This document shows, piece after piece, positions 9,814 to 13,940 of a stretch of DNA of 13,940 nt. Origin of the DNA: Nymphaea colorata. Its lineage: Eukaryota > Streptophyta > Magnoliopsida > Nymphaeales > Nymphaeaceae. Position numbers and translations under genes: made by a program. The notes under the pieces were generated by a model. The model had not been told where the DNA came from, did no database searches, and saw only the letters and a program-made list of their open reading frames with translations. Within the stretch, counting starts at the first letter, position 1; the number at the start of each line of letters is the position of its first letter. The stretch covers positions 5,001 through 18,940 of the forward strand of contig NW_022204775.1 of assembly GCF_008831285.2 (NCBI RefSeq), written 5' to 3'.

Positions 9814-10155
9814 ATTAAAAATAAGACTAAGTTTTGATCAAAAGTAGGTAAGTTTCTTTCATGTCAGACAAAGAATAACTAGATTTGTGAGGATTATAAC
9901 TACTTTTTGAATATATAAATATATATAGCCATTATAGCCATAGCCCTTATTTGTTTAATTAAAAATATGAAATTACGAACTCTGTTTCGACTAAAGACAA
10001 AAGCAAGATTGGCCCGTTCAATTGATTAACTCAATCTACATAAACCCACACCACGCTGGGGTAAGAACTATTAGATATAAAAAAGGGTAACCCACTTTTT
10101 CCCGACCAGTAAGATCATGAGATATTTGACTTATTTATCGCTTATTTAACACATA
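9814..10155. other. ndhI-ndhG spacer
   Basis: 342 AT-rich bases without a gene. It includes a TATATAAATATATATA patch near 9910-9927 followed by short repeats of ATAGCC. Short G/C-rich inverted pieces such as ACCCA...TGGGGT near 10045-10063 could form small hairpins, but none is strong enough to call. No tRNA seen. Confidence 0.7.
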
Positions 10156-10679
10156 ATGGATTTACCTGCGCCAATACATGATATTCTTTTAGTATCTCTG
10201 GGATCAGGTCTTATAGTAGGAGGTCTAGGAGTGGTATTACTTACCAATCCAATTTATTCTGCCTTTTCCTTGGGATTGTTCTTGTTTTGTATATCTTATT
10301 TTATATTCCATCGAACTCTTATTTGTAGCTGCTGCGCAGCTACTTATTTACGTGGGAGCCATAAATGTCTTAATCTTATTGCTGTGATGTTTATGAATGG
10401 TTCAGAATATTACAATTCTTTCATTTTTGGACTGTCGGAGATGGATTCACTTCGCTAGTTTGTACAAGTATTTTTTTTCACTAATTGCTACTATCCCAAA
10501 CACTCATGGTACGGGATTATTTGGACTACAAGATCAAACCAGATCATAGAACAGACCTGACAAGTAATGTTCAACAGATTGGGATTCATTATCAACAGAT
10601 TTTTATCTTCCATTTGAACTGATTCTATAATCCTTTTAGTTTCCTTAGTGGGCGCAATTGCTATGGCTCGCCGGAATAG
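10156..10679 (+). CDS. ndhG: NDH complex subunit G (NuoJ-like), about ten single-base losses
   Basis: Small hydrophobic membrane-arm subunit, homologous to NuoJ. It starts [19 protein letters not shown] and reads through [20 protein letters not shown], both family hallmarks. Further conserved pieces appear in alternating frames: [55 protein letters not shown] and [16 protein letters not shown]. Ten one-base losses fit the family alignment, most in T runs (for example near 10292, 10322, 10378, 10422, 10471 and 10506). The stop I infer is TAG at 10677-10679, after A-R-R-Q if one C is restored. That gives 534 nt, about 177 residues, against the usual 176. In the raw sequence the last frame stays open to 10878, which I regard as chance. 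The stop position is less sure than the identity. Confidence 0.93.
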
Positions 10680-10953
10680 ATACTTAGAATTGGAAATAAC
10701 AAACCAACCAAATAAAATAAAGCAACCTCCGTGTAATTGTTATCGCATCTATCTGTCCACCCTAAATTGGAATATTGTTCATGAGACATATTCAAAGTTT
10801 TTGTTAGTTCGACGACCCATTCAGGTCTTTTTGGTACTGTATTTCTTATATATATTATATGGATTGATAATTGAATAGATTCAGTAGAATCTTCTCATTT
10901 AATTAATCGAATCAGTTGAATTGTTGTTTATATTGAAATGAATCGAGATTGAC

Positions 10954-10959
10954 GAGGAG
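10954..10959 (+). promoter_or_regulatory. Shine-Dalgarno-like GAGGAG of ndhE
   Basis: GAGGAG ends seven bases before the ATG at 10967, the ideal spacing for a plastid ribosome-binding site. It favours 10967 over the immediately following ATG at 10970. Confidence 0.6.
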
Positions 10960-10966
10960 TTGGTCA

Positions 10967-11271
10967 ATGATGCTCGAGCATGTACTTGTTTGGAGTGCCT
11001 ATTTATTTCTATTGGTATCTATGGATTGATCACAAGTCGAAACATGGTTAGAGCACTTATGTGTCTTGAACTTATACTGAATGCTGTTAATATGAATCTC
11101 ATAACATTTCTGATTTATTTTGATAGTCGCCAATTAAAGGGAGACGTTTTCTCGATCTTTGTTATCGCTATTGCAGCCGCCGAAGCAGCTATTGGACCAG
11201 CTATTGTTTCTTCGATCTATCGTAACAGAAAATCAACTCGTATCAATCAATCAAATTTATTGAATAAATAA
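10967..11271 (+). CDS. ndhE: NDH complex subunit E (NuoK-like), one single-base loss
   Basis: Small three-helix membrane-arm subunit, homologous to NuoK, in the proton-pumping arm. From ATG at 10967 it reads [14 protein letters not shown]; the second residue is usually Ile, so ATGATG may reflect a real substitution. One T is missing in the TTT-CTATTGG stretch near 11008, after which [55 protein letters not shown] and [20 protein letters not shown] run to TAA at 11269-11271. The conserved membrane glutamates (in CLELIL and AAAEAA) are present. Length is 305 nt, 306 with the base restored, which is exactly 101 codons plus stop. A Pro replaces the common Leu in IGPAIV. Confidence 0.97.
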
Positions 11272-11675
11272 AAATAGTCGGTAGTCGGAACCTTTACTCA
11301 AATAAATATATAAAGACATATACGTTATGTCACTCTGTAGAAGTAAATAGACACTCGACTCACGTTATGGATCAATGGATCATAAGCATGGATTAGGAAT
11401 AAGAGTACAATAAATTTTATACGTTTTCTTTCTTTATTATATATAAACTATAATTCATTTATAGATTAGCAAAACGTGTATTGACTGATATGACCATGTT
11501 TGATGAAAGATAAGAGATCAAAGTATCTTGGGCCTATCTCATGAACAGATCAGAAATAGATTTCTAACAAAACTTTATGGTCTAATCACCGATTCGTCTG
11601 GTGCCAAAATATTTAATCATTTACTAAAGCTACCAGACCGAAAATTATGACGTTCCAAAAAAATTAATAGATCTA
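11272..11675. other. ndhE-psaC spacer
   Basis: 404 bases without a gene. It is AT-rich, with TTATATATAAACTATAA near 11437-11453. Its end holds a possible hairpin (11596-11638) in the presumed psaC leader. No clear -35/-10 pair could be assigned and no tRNA is present. Confidence 0.7.
11596..11638 (+). promoter_or_regulatory. possible stem-loop in the psaC 5' leader
   Basis: GTCTGGT (11596-11602) pairs perfectly with ACCAGAC (11632-11638) around a 29-base AT-rich loop. The pairing extends by one C-G pair on each side if a G was lost at 11595-11596 (CGTCTGGT against ACCAGACCG). It sits about 38 bases ahead of the psaC start. It could mark a processed 5' end or a protein-binding site, but seven pairs with a long loop is modest support. 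Confidence 0.3.
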
Positions 11676-11918
11676 ATGTCACACTCAGTAAAGATTTATG
11701 ATACATGTATAGGGTGTACCCAATGCGTACGAGCGTGTCCTACAGATGTCCTGGAAATGATACCCTGGGACGGATGTAAAGCTAAGCAAATTGCTTCCGC
11801 ACCAAGAACGGAGGACTGTGTAGGTTGTAAGAGATGTGAATCTGCTTGTCCAACGGATTTCTTAGTATACGGTTTATTATGGCATGAGACAACCCGTAGC
11901 ATGGGTCTAGCTTATTAA
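11676..11918 (+). CDS. psaC: photosystem I iron-sulphur protein PsaC, with a locally shifted segment
   Basis: Stromal subunit of photosystem I that carries clusters FA and FB and hands electrons to ferredoxin. The open frame gives 80 residues from [17 protein letters not shown] to GLAY. Both cluster motifs are intact: [12 protein letters not shown] (Cys 11, 14, 17, 21) and [12 protein letters not shown] (Cys 48, 51, 54, 58 by family numbering). The protein is normally 81 residues and nearly invariant. Here the segment after PTDFL reads VYGL-LWHE instead of S-V/I-R-V-Y-L-WHE. Restoring three bases (an A near 11863, a G near 11871 and a T near 11875) recovers F-L-S-I-R-V-Y-L-W and 246 nt. So the frame looks open only because three losses cancel. 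psaC and ndhD are usually co-transcribed, and the short 126-nt spacer fits. Confidence 0.98.
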   Translation: MSHSVKIYDTCIGCTQCVRACPTDVLEMIPWDGCKAKQIASAPRTEDCVGCKRCESACPTDFLVYGLLWHETTRSMGLAY

Positions 11919-11968
11919 TACGTTACAAAAAAACTCCCCTTGAATCCATTTGATTCCTCTTTACCGAC

Positions 11969-12013
11969 AAAAACCCGTACTCGATAAATAAAAAAATCCG
12001 AGCGCGGGTTTTT
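11969..12013 (+). terminator. stem-loop between psaC and ndhD
   Basis: AAAAACCCG (11969-11977) pairs with CGGGTTTTT (12005-12013). A three-base internal mismatch (TAC/GCG) follows, then TCG (11981-11983) pairs with CGA (11999-12001), closing a 15-base AT-rich loop. It lies about 50 bases after the psaC stop and 31 bases before the ndhD start. In plastids such hairpins more often protect processed 3' ends than stop transcription. Here it could mark the psaC 3' end or affect access to the ndhD start. Confidence 0.55.
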
Positions 12014-12044
12014 CTGGTCAAATCAAAGTGTATTTGTCTTTACT

Positions 12045-13535
12045 ATGAGTGATTTTTATTGGTTAACAATCATTGTTGTTTTGCCCATATCCGCGGGTTC
12101 CTTAATGCTCTTTTCCCTCATAGAGGAAATAAGGTAGTTCGATGGTATACTATCTGTATCTGCTTATTTGAACTCCTTCTAACGACCTACGTATTCTGTT
12201 ATCATTTTAAATTGGACGATCCATTAATCCAATTGGAAGAAGACTTTAACTGGATAAATATTTTTGATTTTCACTGGAGACTCGGAATCGACGGACTTTC
12301 TATAGGACCCATTTTATTGACAGATTTATCACTACTTTAGCTACTTCAGCGGCTTGGCCAGTTACCCGAAATTCGCGATTGTTCCATTTCCTGATGTTAG
12401 CAATGTACATGGTCAAATAGGATCATTTTCTTCTCGAGACCTCTTACTTTTTTCATCATGTGGGAATTAGAATTAATTCCTGTTTACCTACTTTTATCCA
12501 TGTGGGGAGGAAAGAAACGTCTGTACTCAGCTACAAAGTTCTTTGTACACTGCAGGAGGTTCCATTTTTCTCTTAATGGGAGTTCTAGGTATGGGTTTAT
12601 ATGGTTCCAATGAACCAACATTAAATTTGAAACATTAGCTAATCAATCGTATCCCGTCATTGGAAATAATATTTATTTGGGTTTCCTTATTGCTTATGCT
12701 GTCAAATCACCGATCATACCTTTACATACATGGTTGCCAGATACCCATGGAGAGCGCATTACAGTACATGTATGCTTCTAGCTGGAATCTTATTAAAAAT
12801 GGGAGCATACGGTTGGTTCGGGTCAATATGGAATTATTACCCCACGCCCATTCCATATTTTCTCCTTGGTTGATGATAGTAGGGACTATTCAAATAATCT
12901 ATGCAGCTTTAACTTCTCTTGGTCAACGCAATTTAAAAAGAGAAATAGCCTATTCTTCCGTATCTCATATGGGTTTCATAATAATAGGAATTAGTCTATA
13001 ACCGATGCGGACTCAATGGAGCTATTTTACAAATCATCTCTCATGGATTTATTGGTGCTGCACTTTTTTCCTGCAGGAACAAGTTATGATAGAATACGTC
13101 TTCGTTATCTTAACGAAATGGGGGAATAGCTATACTAATGCCAAGAATCTTTACGATGTTCAGTAGCTTCTCAATGGCTTCTCTCGCATTACCAGGAATG
13201 AGTGGTTTGTTGCAGAATTTGTGATATTTTTGGGAATAATTACTAGCCCAAAATACCTTGTAATGTCAAAATACTAATTACTTTGTAATGGCAATTGGAT
13301 GATATTAACTCCTATTTATTCATTATCTATGTCACGCCAGATGTTCTATGGATACAGGTTATTCAATGTTCCCCAAGTCTCACTTGTGGATTCTGGACCA
13401 CGAGAAATCTTTATTTGATTGTATCCTTTTACCTATAATAGGTATTGGTATTTATCCAATTTCGTTCTTTCACTATCAGTTGACAAGGTAGAAACTATTC
13501 TATCTAATTACTTTCATGGTAGCTTTCATGGATGA
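12045..13535 (+). CDS. ndhD: NDH complex subunit D (NuoM-like antiporter subunit), many single-base losses
   Basis: Large membrane-arm subunit of the antiporter type, homologous to NuoM. The start at 12045 is ATG and gives [18 protein letters not shown]; many plants have ACG here, converted by RNA editing. Conserved pieces follow in alternating frames: [52 protein letters not shown] (with the key membrane Glu), [96 protein letters not shown] and [13 protein letters not shown]. First shifts are near 12113, 12320 and 12407. The C-terminus reads [18 protein letters not shown] before TGA at 13533-13535; the final stretch is unusual. Span 1491 nt against about 1503, but with many losses the true gene is probably longer. 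Confidence 0.95.
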
Positions 13536-13680
13536 TTTTTTATGGTTATGGCAGCACAGAAATCCAATCCAATAATCCTGCACTGCTGTTTACAAACAAA
13601 TCAATCGTTGGCTAGACCAATCAAAAGGAAAAGAAGATTTTCCTTCTATCAAGTCAAAAATGCAATTAAATGAAGGAAAT

Positions 13681-13734
13681 TGTAATCAGAAATATCCTGT
13701 AGTTTTATTATTAACTACAGATATTCTGATTACA
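13681..13734. terminator. long hairpin in the ndhD-ccsA spacer
   Basis: TGTAATCAGA-A-ATATC-C-TGTAGTT (13681-13704) pairs with AACTACAGATATTCTGATTACA (13713-13734). This makes 22 base pairs with two single-base bulges on the left arm and an 8-base loop TTATTATT. It lies between convergent genes, about 145 bases after ndhD and 140 bases after ccsA. A shared 3'-end stabilising hairpin for both transcripts is the natural reading; it works equally on either strand. Confidence 0.75.
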
Positions 13735-13749
13735 TATATATCTTTCACC

Positions 13750-13767
13750 TTATACATATATGTATAA
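13750..13767. repeat. 18-bp perfect palindrome
   Basis: TTATACATATATGTATAA equals its own reverse complement. It is all A/T apart from one C and one G, so chance in an AT-rich spacer is possible. It stands 15 bases after the long hairpin. Confidence 0.6.
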
Positions 13768-13773
13768 ATGAGA

Positions 13774-13803
13774 TAATAATATTATGGTTAATAATATTAT
13801 GGT
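13774..13803. repeat. 15-bp perfect tandem duplication
   Basis: TAATAATATTATGGT occurs at 13774-13788 and again at 13789-13803 with no difference. A simple slippage duplication in the ndhD-ccsA spacer. Confidence 0.85.
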
Positions 13804-13876
13804 ATAAGAAGGGGTATATGAGAATGAAAGGGTATGTGTAACAATCTTCTATGTATTCTGCAGTTTTTTTCTTCAA

Positions 13877-13940
13877 TTAGATGTTTAATGTGAATGAACC
13901 ATAACTATGTAGCCCTCTTCCTAATAGATTGACCCCAAAA
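13877..13940 (-). CDS. ccsA: ccsA, C-terminal end only (cytochrome c haem-attachment protein)
   Basis: Read on the minus strand from the window edge, the frame gives GVNLLGRGLHSYGSFTLNI, then TAA at 13879-13877. This is the typical CcsA C-terminus (LGVNLLGIGLHSYGSF). CcsA is a thylakoid membrane protein that delivers and attaches haem to c-type cytochromes on the lumen side. Only about 20 residues are inside the window; the haem-binding WWD region lies beyond it. Its position after ndhD and opposite orientation match the standard plastid order. No frameshift is seen in this short piece. Confidence 0.9.
   Translation of the reverse strand, partial: FGVNLLGRGLHSYGSFTLNI

Larger units (their letters stand above)
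13536..13876. other. ndhD-ccsA convergent spacer
   Basis: 341 AT-rich bases between two converging genes. It contains a long hairpin (13681-13734), an 18-base palindrome (13750-13767) and a 15-bp tandem duplication (13774-13803), but no gene or tRNA that I can recognise. Confidence 0.8.

Noticed and set aside
9900-9930. TATATAAATATATATA patch as a promoter ahead of ndhG
   Set aside because: Resembles a -10 box only through AT content; no matching -35 element at proper spacing, and it is over 200 bases from the ndhG start.
11696-11902. 68-codon minus-strand frame opposite psaC
   Set aside because: Mirror of the Cys-rich psaC codons; no independent evidence.
1-13940. tRNA, rRNA, CRISPR array, insertion sequence or other mobile element
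   Set aside because: None found by eye on either strand. Spacers lack tRNA T-loop signatures (GGTTCAA-type), the repeats are tandem and short rather than spaced arrays, and no transposase-like frame exists. The only mobile-derived element is the ndhA group II intron.

Overview
This is a plastid (chloroplast) genome fragment from a land plant, most likely a flowering plant. It covers most of the small single-copy region, in the order ycf1 - rps15 - ndhH - ndhA - ndhI - ndhG - ndhE - psaC - ndhD, all on the + strand. The last 15 residues or so of ccsA enter from the right edge on the - strand. That order, the AT-rich composition, the group II intron in ndhA and the very conserved PsaC and Ndh motifs leave little doubt about the compartment. 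A full-length ycf1 with a complete C-terminus argues against grasses. I could not name the species.

Layout: 1-5199 is ycf1 (TIC214), missing its first ~200 codons and carrying several in-frame repeats. 5200-5637 is a spacer with a 29-bp repeat present three times. 5638-5899 is rps15. 6038-7205 is ndhH, preceded by a 27-bp tandem duplication. ndhA follows one base later (7207-9196) and is split by a 915-nt group II intron. ndhI (9276-9813), ndhG (10156-~10679), ndhE (10967-11271), psaC (11676-11918) and ndhD (12045-13535) follow. ndhD and ccsA converge across a 341-nt spacer that holds a long hairpin.

Function: six genes (H, A, I, G, E, D) encode subunits of the plastid NDH complex, which takes electrons from ferredoxin to plastoquinone around photosystem I. 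psaC encodes the terminal iron-sulphur protein of photosystem I, on the route to ferredoxin. rps15 is a small-subunit ribosomal protein, ycf1 part of the inner-envelope protein import machinery, and ccsA a c-type cytochrome haem-attachment factor.

The most striking property is that almost no gene is open end to end, although each is recognisable over its whole length by switching frame. The breaks are nearly all single-base losses, mostly inside runs of A, T, G or C. In ndhH I count 14 such losses, and the annotated span is exactly 14 nt short of the usual 1182. ndhI (2), ndhE (1), ndhA exon 2 (2) and psaC (3) also fit the usual family lengths. The same defect in the essential psaC, rps15 and ycf1 as in the dispensable ndh genes points to an unpolished long-read assembly rather than real ndh decay. 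I found no new biological system here.
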